From contig JBBRQU010000001.1 of NCBI GenBank assembly GCA_038225855.1, positions 254,606-318,605 on the forward strand: a stretch of DNA of 64,000 nt, written 5' to 3'. The DNA is from CAHJXF01 sp038225855. Lineage in GTDB: Bacteria; Pseudomonadota; Gammaproteobacteria; Burkholderiales; Burkholderiaceae_D. The notes below the pieces were generated by a model that searched no databases, had not been told where the DNA came from, and saw only the letters and a program-made list of their open reading frames with translations. The translations under genes and the position numbers were made by a program. Shown here piece after piece: positions 57,439 to 64,000 of this stretch (the stretch's first letter is position 1; each line of letters opens with the position of its first letter).

Positions 57439-58847
57439 ACGACAGCGAACGCAGATCCGCAATGATGGAAATCGTCGGGGCATCGCATGTGCTCGTCGAC
57501 GACAACGACACGGCGCGTTACGTCACCGATTGGCGCAAGCGTTACAGGGGCCGCGCGCTCGCGGTCGTGCTGCCTGCGCGTGTCGATGAAGTCGCACGAG
57601 TCGTTCGCCTGTGCAGTCGAGAGCGCATCGCAATCGTTCCTCAGGGTGGCAACACCGGGCTCGTCGGCGGCGCGACGCCCGACGACAGCGGTGCAGCGAT
57701 CGTGCTCTCGACCGCACGCTTGAAAGCGATTCGCAAGGTCGATGACGTCAACGACACGGTCACGGTCGAGGCCGGTTGCACGCTGGCGGATGTGCAGAGT
57801 GCGGCGCTCCAAGCCGATCGCCTCTTTCCCCTCAGCCTCGCGTCCGAAGGCAGTTGCACGATCGGCGGCAACCTCTCGACCAACGCCGGCGGCACGGGCG
57901 TTCTGCGTTATGGCAACGCGCGCGAGCTGTGCCTCGGTGTCGAAGCGGTCGTGCCGAACGGCGACGTCGTCGCTCATCTGTCGGGCTTGCGCAAGGACAA
58001 CACCGGCTACCACTGGAGCGATCTGTTGATCGGCGCCGAAGGCACGCTCGGCGTGATCACCGCGGCGACCATGAAGCTCTTCGCGCTGCCGCGCGCGCGC
58101 GCCACCGCGTGGGCCGCGCTCGCCTCGCCGCGCGATGCATTGCGCTTGCTCGAGGCCACGCAGCAACGATGCGGACCCGCGCTCACCGCCTTCGAGCTCG
58201 TTTCGGATTTCGCGCTGTCGCTCGTGGAGAAGCACTTTGCGACGCAACGTTCGCCGTTCGGCGAGCGTCATCCACAAGCCGTGTTGATCGAAGTATCGGA
58301 TCACGAAAGCGAAGTGCACGCACGCGCGATGCTCGAAGGTCTGCTGGCGAACGCGATCGAAAGCGGCATCGTCATCGACGCGGTGGTCGCCGAAAACCTC
58401 GCGAAGGCCAAGGCGCTGTGGTCGCTGCGCGAAAACATTTCCGAAGCGCAGGCCGCCGTTGGCAGGAACATCAAGCACGACATCTCGCTGCCGATTTCGC
58501 GCATCGCCGATTTCATCGAGCACACGGACGCCGCGCTCGCGAAGGCTTTCCGCGACATTCGCATGGTCACCTTCGGCCATCTCGGGGACGGCAACCTGCA
58601 CTACAACGTATCGCCGCCGAACGGCATTTCCGATACGGACTTCGTCGCGCAACAGAGCGCGATCAATCGCCTCGTCCACGATGCCGTCGTCGCGCACGGC
58701 GGCTCGATCAGCGCCGAGCACGGCATCGGCCAATTGAAGCGCGACGATCTCGCTCATTACAAGAGCGCGAGCGAAATGACCTTGATGCGCTCGATCAAGG
58801 CCGCGCTCGACCCGCATGGCATCATGAATCCGGGCAAGGTCCTTTGA
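57435..58847 (+). CDS. FAD-linked oxidase, D-2-hydroxyglutarate dehydrogenase-like
   Basis: A 470-residue VAO/PCMH-fold flavoprotein of the GlcD/D-2-hydroxyglutarate dehydrogenase group. The FAD-binding stretch is IVPQGGNTGLVGGATPD (67-83), with SEGSCTIGGNLSTNAGGTGVLRYG and DLLIGAEGTLGVIT in following blocks. The C-terminal substrate domain has HDISLPISRIADFI, TFGHLGDGNLHYNVSPP and SAEHGIGQLKRD, whose histidines bind metal in this family. The electron acceptor is probably an electron-transfer flavoprotein or quinone. It overlaps the DUF2069 gene (ATGA) and ends the wrbA operon, before the DUF4124 gene. Confidence 0.92.
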   Translation: MNDSERRSAMMEIVGASHVLVDDNDTARYVTDWRKRYRGRALAVVLPARVDEVARVVRLCSRERIAIVPQGGNTGLVGGATPDDSGAAIVLSTARLKAIRKVDDVNDTVTVEAGCTLADVQSAALQADRLFPLSLASEGSCTIGGNLSTNAGGTGVLRYGNARELCLGVEAVVPNGDVVAHLSGLRKDNTGYHWSDLLIGAEGTLGVITAATMKLFALPRARATAWAALASPRDALRLLEATQQRCGPALTAFELVSDFALSLVEKHFATQRSPFGERHPQAVLIEVSDHESEVHARAMLEGLLANAIESGIVIDAVVAENLAKAKALWSLRENISEAQAAVGRNIKHDISLPISRIADFIEHTDAALAKAFRDIRMVTFGHLGDGNLHYNVSPPNGISDTDFVAQQSAINRLVHDAVVAHGGSISAEHGIGQLKRDDLAHYKSASEMTLMRSIKAALDPHGIMNPGKVL

Positions 58848-58870
58848 GCGCCGCCGCGAGGGAGAGATCG

Positions 58871-59317
58871 ATGATGAAGTCGCGTGTCACTTTCAGGCTG
58901 GCTGTCGCGGTCGTCGCGTGGTGCGTGATCGGTAATGCCTGGTCCGAAACCTTTCGCTGCGAAGCCGATGGCAAAACCATCTACAAGGACGAGCCTTGCG
59001 TCGCGGGCCGGCAGTCCCAAATCCTGATCTTCGACAAAGGACCGAGTGCAGAAGACCGGGCTGCAGCCGCCGCGCGTCTGCGCGACGACAAGGCCGAGTC
59101 CAGCGCCATGCAACACGAACGCGAAAAGCGCGAGCAGGTCGCGTTTCGTGCGGATCCCGATCGCAGAAGAGAAGTCAACGCGTGCGCAAAACTCGCGGTT
59201 CGCGCGAAGCGCGCACACGAGGACTACGGCACCGCGGGTCTGCGCGAGCAAGCGAAGAAACGCGTACGCATGCTGCGCGCCGACGAAGACTACGCGGCGC
59301 TCTGCAAGAAACGCTGA
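58871..59317 (+). CDS. DUF4124 periplasmic protein
   Basis: A 148-residue exported protein with a signal peptide (cleavage near AWS-ET) and the DUF4124 motif FRCEADGKTIYKDEPC at the mature N-terminus. The rest is charged and helical (EDRAAAAARLRDDKAESSAMQHERE), with cysteines in NACAKL and ALCKKR that may pair. Family role is unknown. GAGGGAGAG precedes the ATG at 58871. It follows the FAD oxidase by 23 bases, so it may be in the same transcript, and is convergent with dusA. Confidence 0.88.
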   Translation: MMKSRVTFRLAVAVVAWCVIGNAWSETFRCEADGKTIYKDEPCVAGRQSQILIFDKGPSAEDRAAAAARLRDDKAESSAMQHEREKREQVAFRADPDRRREVNACAKLAVRAKRAHEDYGTAGLREQAKKRVRMLRADEDYAALCKKR

Positions 59318-59339
59318 AGCTTTTGCGCCTGCCCGGTTT

Positions 59340-60437
59340 CTATCCGCGCAGAAGCGCCGCCTGCGGAGCCGCGCGCAGCGTTGTTGCCGGCTGCTCGACC
59401 GCCTCAAGCGCTCTCCACAACAGCGACACATCGGCATCGCGCAAGAGATCGGCGTCGCTCAACATGCGTCGCCAAGTCCGCGCCGCGGGTTGCGCGTGAT
59501 AGAGGCCCAGCATGTGCCGCACGATCGCACGCAGTTGCACGCCCTTGCTCAATTGCAATTCGGCATACGCCACCATCGTCGCGATCACATCGGCTCGCGT
59601 GCGCGAATGCGCGCGGATCCGAGCGCCCAATTGAACGTCGGCTTCCGATCGATCGAGTCTCGCGAGCAGCCACGGATCGTGGTACGCCGCACGTCCGATC
59701 ATCACCCCATCGAAGCACTCGTGTGCCTCACCGATCGCGGCGGCATCGGCAAGGCCGCCGTTGATGACGAAGGCAAGCGCAGGAAAATCCCGCTTCAACG
59801 CCGCGACGATCTCATGACGCAGCGGCGGCACTTCACGATTTTCCTTCGGTGAGAGGCCTTTCAGCCACGCATTGCGCGCATGCACGATGAAGACCTCGCA
59901 ACCCGCGTTTGCCACGGCGCCGACGAAGTCGCGCACGAAGCCATAGTCGTCGCCGCGATCGAGCCCGATGCGATGCTTGACTGTCACCGGAATAGCGACC
60001 GCGTCGATCATCGCTTTCACGCAGTCGGCCACCAGCGTCGGCTCGGCCATCAGGCACGCGCCGAACGCGCCGTTCTGCACACGTTCAGACGGACACCCGC
60101 AATTCAGATTGATCTCGTCGTAACCCCATTGCTCGCCCAGCCGCGCGCAATGCGCGAGCACGGCGGGATCGCTGCCGCCGAGTTGCAGCGCGACTGGATG
60201 CTCGGCCGCATCGAAGTCCAGATGACGCGGCACGTCGCCGTGCAACAGCGCGCCGGTCGTGACCATTTCGGTATAGAGCCGCGCCGAGCGCGACAACTGA
60301 CGATGGAAGTAGCGGCAATGCCGGTCGGTCCAGTCCATCATCGGGGCGACGCACAATTTATATTCGTTGTTAATCAATTTGTTGTCTACACACGGAGTGC
60401 ACACGAAATGTGCAACTTTCACGCAGACTTCCTTCAC
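59340..60437 (-). CDS. dusA: tRNA-dihydrouridine(20/20a) synthase DusA
   Basis: Reduces uridine 20/20a in tRNA D-loops with FMN and NADPH. The core begins CVAPMMDWTDRHCRYFHRQL. The catalytic Cys region is INLNCGCPSERVQNGAFGACLM. VTVKHRIGLD, FIVHARNAWLKGLSPKENR and FVINGGL follow. The 365-residue form starts at 60437, with an N-terminus (MKEVCVKVAHFVCTPCV...) unlike ordinary DusA and clearly AT-richer. A TTG near 60380 could be the working start. Tyrosine-integrase debris begins about 25 bases beyond, and the dusA 5' end is a known integration target, so these first ~30 codons were probably supplied by a mobile element. Confidence 0.95.
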   Translation of the reverse strand: MKEVCVKVAHFVCTPCVDNKLINNEYKLCVAPMMDWTDRHCRYFHRQLSRSARLYTEMVTTGALLHGDVPRHLDFDAAEHPVALQLGGSDPAVLAHCARLGEQWGYDEINLNCGCPSERVQNGAFGACLMAEPTLVADCVKAMIDAVAIPVTVKHRIGLDRGDDYGFVRDFVGAVANAGCEVFIVHARNAWLKGLSPKENREVPPLRHEIVAALKRDFPALAFVINGGLADAAAIGEAHECFDGVMIGRAAYHDPWLLARLDRSEADVQLGARIRAHSRTRADVIATMVAYAELQLSKGVQLRAIVRHMLGLYHAQPAARTWRRMLSDADLLRDADVSLLWRALEAVEQPATTLRAAPQAALLRG

Positions 60438-60462
60438 GCAAATTGGCGCGTTCCTTTCTCAG

Positions 60463-60594
60463 CGAGATCGGATCGCATCTTTCCATACAACTCTCGATCG
60501 GTGGGTAGCGCGTTTCGGCGTGCGTGCCGCGAACTTGGCGTTAAGGGTCTCGTTCCACGACCTGCGGCACGAAGCTGTCATCACCAGCCCGGCA
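60463..60594 (+). pseudogene. Tyrosine recombinase (phage-type integrase) remnant
   Basis: Forty-odd codons of the catalytic domain survive. RIFPYNSRSVGSAFRRACRE and LGVKGL, then after one surplus base at ~60551, FHDLRHEAVI, which is the conserved box II H-x-L-R-H. The N-terminal part, the catalytic Tyr and the C-terminus are missing. It lies immediately beside the 5' end of dusA and points away from it, as expected for the dusA-targeting integrase family. It is a relic, not an active gene. Confidence 0.72.
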
Positions 60595-60770
60595 ATGCTC
60601 GGGCCCAGCAGCATGGATGCGAAGATGAGACCCGTGTCCACGGACCGCTACACGGTCAGATCGAATCCCGTTGCGCCGAGCACGACGAGGATGCCGCCCA
60701 AGCTGAGGCCGTAGGTGAGCGCGAAGTACCCGAACAGTGCGTGGCGACAGATCCAGGGCATGAGCGTCAT
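60583..60770 (-). pseudogene. CPBP-type membrane protease remnant
   Basis: The N-terminal ~62 codons resemble CPBP intramembrane metalloproteases: PWICRHALFGYFALTYGLSL, GGILVVLGATGFDLTV, then a TAG at codon 41, and DTGLIFASMLLGPSIAGLVM in the same frame. After this the frame runs into the integrase remnant. The conserved EExxxR and HxxxN protease motifs are absent, so it cannot work. Its ATG overlaps the stop of the upstream hydrolase (ATGA), showing that the two once formed an operon. Confidence 0.6.
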
Positions 60771-61762
60771 GGCCTGTCGTGCTTGACGTGAACCGCGGGT
60801 GGGCCGAGCAGCTTCAGGATCTCCGCCATCACTTCATCGTCATGCCCGACCCAGGTGTGCCCTCCGTGCTCGAACCCGATGAACTTTGCCCCGGCAATCT
60901 GACTGGCGGTGTACTGGGCGCCGGCGTAGGTGCCGTAGCCGTCGTCCCGCGCGCTGATGACCAGCGTCGGCGCACGGATCGAAGCGAGCGGTGCCGGTGC
61001 CAGGCCCTTGCCCGACGCCGTGTCGCTGCGCAAGCCCTCGGCGCGGGCGGACACCGGCTGGATGTGGTCGAGCATCGCATTCACCCGTGCCCGTTCCGGC
61101 GCGCTGGCGGTCGTCAACAGTTCGGGGGGCGTCGCCAGCACGACCTTGATCAGCGGGTCGCGAACGACGTGAAGCGCAGACCAGAACAGGAAGTCCGATC
61201 CGATCAGCCGCATCATCGTGTTCTCGACCCACGGCGGCATCGGTGGCGCAGAGTTCGCCAGCGTGGGGGGCTTGTAGGCCAGCGGCACCACAAGCACGAG
61301 CGCGCTGACCCGGTCGGGATGACGGATCGCCATCTGCAGCGCCGATGGTGCACCGGCCGAGCCGCCCAGCACACCCGCCCTGCCGATGCCTAGCGCATCG
61401 AGCAGGCACACGTGGGCGTCGGCCTGCGCGGCGGCCGACGCGTCGGCAGGCATCGACGTGCGCAGGTAGCCGAAGCGAGACATTGCAATCACCCGGATGC
61501 CCTGCTTCACCAAGGCTCTTGCGAAGGCCATGCCCTGGTCGTAACCGCCGCCGCTGCCGTGGACGGCCAGGAGGGGGAGGCCCGCACCGGCCTCCTGATA
61601 CTCGATCGGGCCACAGCGTGTTTCTATCAGCACACTGCCGTGGGCAACCCGGTCTCGGGTTTGTTGGATGTCCTGGTCGAATCGCCACCGGATCAGGAGC
61701 GCGGCAACCGCCAGACCCAGCGCCGTCACGATCCAGATAGCATGGCGAAGAGGCACCTTCAT
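60767..61762 (-). CDS. Membrane-anchored alpha/beta hydrolase
   Basis: A 331-residue alpha/beta hydrolase with one N-terminal hydrophobic helix (AIWIVTALGLAVAALLI), so probably anchored with the catalytic domain in the periplasm. PLLAVHGSGGGYDQGMAFA is the oxyanion-hole region. The nucleophile Ser is in VLGGSAGAPSAL near 135. The acid is in LVISARDDGYG and the His in FEHGGHTWVGH. The substrate is unknown. The ATG at 61760-61762 is close to the truncated alcohol dehydrogenase remnant on its 5' side, so its original promoter may be lost. Confidence 0.87.
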   Translation of the reverse strand: MKVPLRHAIWIVTALGLAVAALLIRWRFDQDIQQTRDRVAHGSVLIETRCGPIEYQEAGAGLPLLAVHGSGGGYDQGMAFARALVKQGIRVIAMSRFGYLRTSMPADASAAAQADAHVCLLDALGIGRAGVLGGSAGAPSALQMAIRHPDRVSALVLVVPLAYKPPTLANSAPPMPPWVENTMMRLIGSDFLFWSALHVVRDPLIKVVLATPPELLTTASAPERARVNAMLDHIQPVSARAEGLRSDTASGKGLAPAPLASIRAPTLVISARDDGYGTYAGAQYTASQIAGAKFIGFEHGGHTWVGHDDEVMAEILKLLGPPAVHVKHDRP

Positions 61763-61774
61763 GGCCGCACCGAC

Positions 61775-62116
61775 TTAACAGCGGCGGTACCCGCAGCGCA
61801 GAACACGTACATGGGTTGGGGTCGAACTCAGCCCATCCGCGCCGAACCTGAACTTCGGAGAGACCGTGGTGGCGCCATCGCCTGGGTGGAACGCGGTCAC
61901 ACCAGCGCCGACGGAATCGACGAGTCCAACACCCTCGTGTCCGAGGATGCGACCCGCTGCGCAGGTGGCGACGTCGCCTTTGAGGATATGCAGATCGGTG
62001 CCGCAGATGGTTGTCTTCACCATCTTGACGATCGCGTCGCCGGGCGCCTGGATCTCGGGCGTTGGACGGTCTTCGATCGCCTTCAACCCCGGTCCGCCGT
62101 AAACCAATGCCTTCAT
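61775..62116 (-). pseudogene. Zinc alcohol dehydrogenase, 5' fragment
   Basis: The N-terminal ~80 residues of a medium-chain zinc alcohol dehydrogenase are present: ALVYGGPGLKAIEDRP, VKTTICGTDLHILKGDV (catalytic Zn Cys) and ILGHEGVGLVDSVGAGVTAF followed by HPGD. After this the sequence loses all similarity (GATTVSPKFRFG...) and stops, so the structural zinc site and the Rossmann domain are gone. GGAG precedes the ATG at 62114-62116. The break near 61873 is probably a deletion. Confidence 0.75.
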
Positions 62117-62436
62117 ATGTGCTCCAAAAAAATTGATGGGCGCACGAGGTCGCACCCGCGCCCGGCCAAACTGTCGTTCAGCACGGTGTCGACTTTCAGT
62201 CCGTTGGCCCGCACACGCGTTTGCGCCTCACTCAGGATCTCGGCGCCCGCGTCGCGCAGTGCAATCTCTCCCGAATTCGCGAAGCCATCGCCCACGCTAA
62301 ACGCAAACGATAGCTCATCGATCACGTGGATCAGCCGCAATCAGGCACCGGCGAGCTTGCCAAGCTCTATGGCTTCGGCCAAACCGCGCGCGGACGTGGG
62401 GCTGCCGTCGATCGGCACGAGAATCTTCTGATACAT
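62113..62436 (-). pseudogene. Universal stress protein, truncated with a nonsense codon
   Basis: The first 31 codons (YQKILVPIDGSPTSARGLAE, AIELGKLAGA) match UspA-family proteins, then a TGA at 62341-62343 interrupts the frame where Arg is usual. The same frame continues LRLIHVIDELSF and VDTVLNDSLAGRGCDLV, then breaks off; the ATP-binding GxxGxxG(S) end is missing. AAGGAG precedes the ATG at 62434-62436. The residual frame runs to the ATG of the adh fragment, overlapping as ATATGA. Confidence 0.78.
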
Positions 62437-62756
62437 CGCAACTCCTTTTCGTTCAGGTGCCATCGCGCCGCAAAGTTCGGCCCATAAGCGACGTGTCTGC
62501 GTTGGATGCGACATTGTTCCAATCGACGTCCCAACGGCCCGACGATGATGTGCGAGACAGCAGTGAGGGTAGCCAAGTACACTTTCGTGCTGAACGGAAA
62601 CGGCGAACAATTCGCAAGAGCTCGATCACTGCGCGCACGTTCGAAGCTTTTGGAAACTGCAACCGAAGGAACTGCAACATTTCGGCACTCCGCAGCCGGT
62701 CGATGGACCGGCTGCGCTGCGCGCCGCGTGCGGTTATATGTTTCTCTGCTGATACG
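62437..62756. other. Intergenic stretch between usp remnant and VIT gene
   Basis: 320 bases in which I see no gene on either strand. It should contain the promoters for the divergent usp remnant and the VIT-family gene. No clear -35/-10 pair, riboswitch or terminator stands out. The frames open here have no protein-like composition. Confidence 0.4.
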
Positions 62757-63458
62757 TTGAAATCGCCGCGACGCCATGTTGAACGGCACCGCACGGACCG
62801 CGTCGGCTGGTTGCGCGCTGCCGTGCTCGGTGCCAACGATGGAATCGTCTCAACGGCCAGTCTCGTGGTCGGCGTGGCCGCTGCCAGTTCGAGCCATGGA
62901 AATATCGTAATGGTGGGTGTTGCCGGGCTGGTGGCTGGGGCGATGTCGATGGCCGCTGGTGAATATGTCTCGGTCCATTCGCAGGCCGATACTGAGGCCG
63001 CCGACTTGGCGCGCGAGCGCACCGAACTCGAGAGCAACCCCGCCGCGGAGCATAAGGAGTTGACGGCCATTTATGTTGCGCGGGGGCTTGAGCCGGGCTT
63101 GGCTAATCAGGTCGCCGAACAACTGATGGCGAATGATGCGCTCGGCGCCCATGCGCGCGACGAACTCGGCATCTCCAAAACACTCGGTGCGCGACCTGTC
63201 CAAGCCGCGTTGGCATCGGCTGCGAGCTTCGCCGTCGGCGCGGCATTGCCACTTGCGGTGACAGCCTTGGCGCCAAGCCAGGGTTTGATTCCGTGGGTCT
63301 CGGTAACGTCGCTCGCCTTCCTGGCGTTGCTGGGCGCCATCGCAGCCCGTGTGGGTGGTGCGCGCATCGGGTCAGGCGCGTGGCGGGTCACCTTCTGGGG
63401 TGCGATGGCGATGGCGATTACTGCCGGTGTGGGTGCGCTGTTCGGGGCGGCTGCTTGA
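62757..63458 (+). CDS. VIT1/CCC1-family metal transporter
   Basis: A 233-residue membrane protein of the vacuolar iron transporter family, which moves Fe2+ or Mn2+. The start of TM1 is WLRAAVLGANDGIVSTASLV with the conserved D, and GVAGLVAGAMSMAAGEYVSV is TM2. The cytoplasmic metal-binding helices (HKELTAIYVARGLEPGLANQVAEQLMANDALGAHARDELGI in successive parts) follow, then three more TMs. The start is uncertain; a TTG at 62757 precedes the usual RHxxHHRTDRxGWLRAAV region and no in-frame ATG fits. It is intact although surrounded by decayed genes. Confidence 0.87.
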   Translation: MKSPRRHVERHRTDRVGWLRAAVLGANDGIVSTASLVVGVAAASSSHGNIVMVGVAGLVAGAMSMAAGEYVSVHSQADTEAADLARERTELESNPAAEHKELTAIYVARGLEPGLANQVAEQLMANDALGAHARDELGISKTLGARPVQAALASAASFAVGAALPLAVTALAPSQGLIPWVSVTSLAFLALLGAIAARVGGARIGSGAWRVTFWGAMAMAITAGVGALFGAAA

Positions 63459-63489
63459 TGCCTGCCGATTGTCGGCTGTCGTTCGATCG

Positions 63490-63868
63490 CCGCGCGATTT
63501 GCTGAAGCGTGAAGGTTTCGAAGTCGGTCGGCGGCACGTCGCCACGCTGATGCGACGCATGGGTATTGAAGCGCTGTATCGCAAGCCCAACACGAGCAAG
63601 AAGAACCCCAAGCACTCAGTGTTTCCCTAACCTGTTGCGCGGCTTGGCGATCGAGCGGCCCAATCAGGTGTGGGCGATGGACATCATCTAAATTCCGATG
63701 GCGCGCGGCTTCGTGTTCCTGACCGCGGTACTCGACTGGCACAGCAGGCGCATGCTCGCGCACCGCGTCTCGATCACGATGGAAGCCGACTTCTGCATCG
63801 AAGCGCTCAAGGAGGCAATCGTGAAGTACGGCGCGCCCGAGATCATGAACACCGATCAGGGCAGCCAA
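63490..63868 (+). mobile_element. IS3-family transposase (OrfB) remnant
   Basis: A DDE transposase fragment. RDLLKREGFEVGRRHVATLM, RRMGIEALYRKPNTSKKNPK and HSVFP are in one frame, then a surplus base near 63630 shifts to LLRGLAIERPNQVWAMDI. That is followed by TAA where Thr-Tyr is usual and PMARGFVFLTAVLDWHSRRM. The second catalytic region is PEIMNTDQGSQ, at which the sequence is cut by the IS30 element. The gene is disabled three times over: a frameshift, a stop and an insertion. Confidence 0.85.
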
Positions 63869-63875
63869 CTCAGGT

Positions 63876-64000
63876 TCAACTGGTCGTCGCAACACCGCTT
63901 CGGTGTGCCAACTGTAGTACGGCATTGAATGCCTCGGCTGGCGTATGCCAGTCGAGGGTCTTTCTTGGCCGAGTGTTCAGTGCAAGCGCCACAGCGTGCA
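63876..64000 (-). mobile_element. IS30-family transposase, 3' end
   Basis: On the minus strand the last ~41 codons of an IS30-type transposase are present, including ALALNTRPRKTLDWHTPAEA, FNAVLQLAHRSGVATTS and a stop at 63876-63878. The N-R-P-R-K-T-L pattern followed by Thr-Pro-Ala-Glu is characteristic of the family C-terminus. The element's end must be at about 63869, just beyond the stop, because the IS3 reading frame is intact up to there. The rest runs off the right edge. Confidence 0.85.

Noticed and set aside
62457..62756. N-terminal extension of the VIT-family gene
   Set aside because: About 100 codons upstream are open in the same frame, but the composition (many Arg, Ser, Cys) is not protein-like and the family begins at the RTDRVGWLRAAV region.

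Overview
The window is high-GC chromosomal DNA of a betaproteobacterium, probably a Burkholderiales-like lineage known mainly from environmental genomes. Three things suggest this. The block leuC-ecn-leuD-leuB-asd-fimV-truA-trpF-trpB-trpA-accD has the gene order typical of that group. ftsK-lolA lies divergent to trxB, with an Smr gene beyond. Two PEP-CTERM sorting-signal proteins are present, without an exosortase in view. No rRNA, tRNA or CRISPR was found.

Layout. 1-3.9 kb: a minus-strand operon (acyl-CoA dehydrogenase homologue, PIG-L deacetylase, NodS-like methyltransferase, family 2 glycosyltransferase, KatE-type catalase) with stop/start overlaps. 4-6 kb: a DUF924 protein and a 14-TM drug exporter. 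6-17 kb: accessory enzymes and membrane proteins, including VOC proteins, acetyltransferases, a probable halohydrin dehalogenase (8147-8830) with the Ser-Tyr-Arg triad, a DUF347 protein, a cation efflux protein, a two-domain phospholipase D-like protein, a secreted phosphoesterase, a cupin, DUF1304 and OsmC. 17-20.2 kb: an AT-richer island with integron-type gene cassettes and attC sites but no integrase. It carries a predicted PD-(D/E)XK nuclease, followed by a BrnT/BrnA toxin-antitoxin pair whose toxin is frameshifted.

20.2-31.7 kb: lolA, ftsK, a PEP-CTERM gene behind a sigma-54 promoter match, trxB, a second PEP-CTERM gene, smr, then accD and the trp genes. 31.7-39.6 kb: fimV, asd and the leucine genes. 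39.7-51.2 kb: chalcone-isomerase-like protein, SCP-x-type thiolase, aroC, a transporter-acyltransferase fusion, an FAD oxidoreductase, CBS protein, prolyl iminopeptidase, metY, a hydrolase and a PLP ammonia-lyase. Three copies of a palindromic repeat family lie between genes (27.05, 44.8 and 46.8 kb).

51.2-59.3 kb: an unrecognised two-TM protein, DUF962, a decayed kinase, arfB, yihY, and the operon wrbA / L-2-hydroxyglutarate-oxidase-like / DUF2069 / D-2-hydroxyglutarate-dehydrogenase-like. 59.3-64 kb is a graveyard of mobile DNA. dusA has an unusual 5' end abutting a broken tyrosine integrase. Remnants of a CPBP protease, an alcohol dehydrogenase and a universal stress protein follow. After an intact VIT-family transporter, an IS3 transposase remnant is interrupted by an IS30 element running off the right edge.

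The points most worth following up are the halohydrin dehalogenase candidate, the integrase-less cassette array with its predicted nuclease, the relic at the dusA integration site, and the sigma-54 PEP-CTERM promoter.
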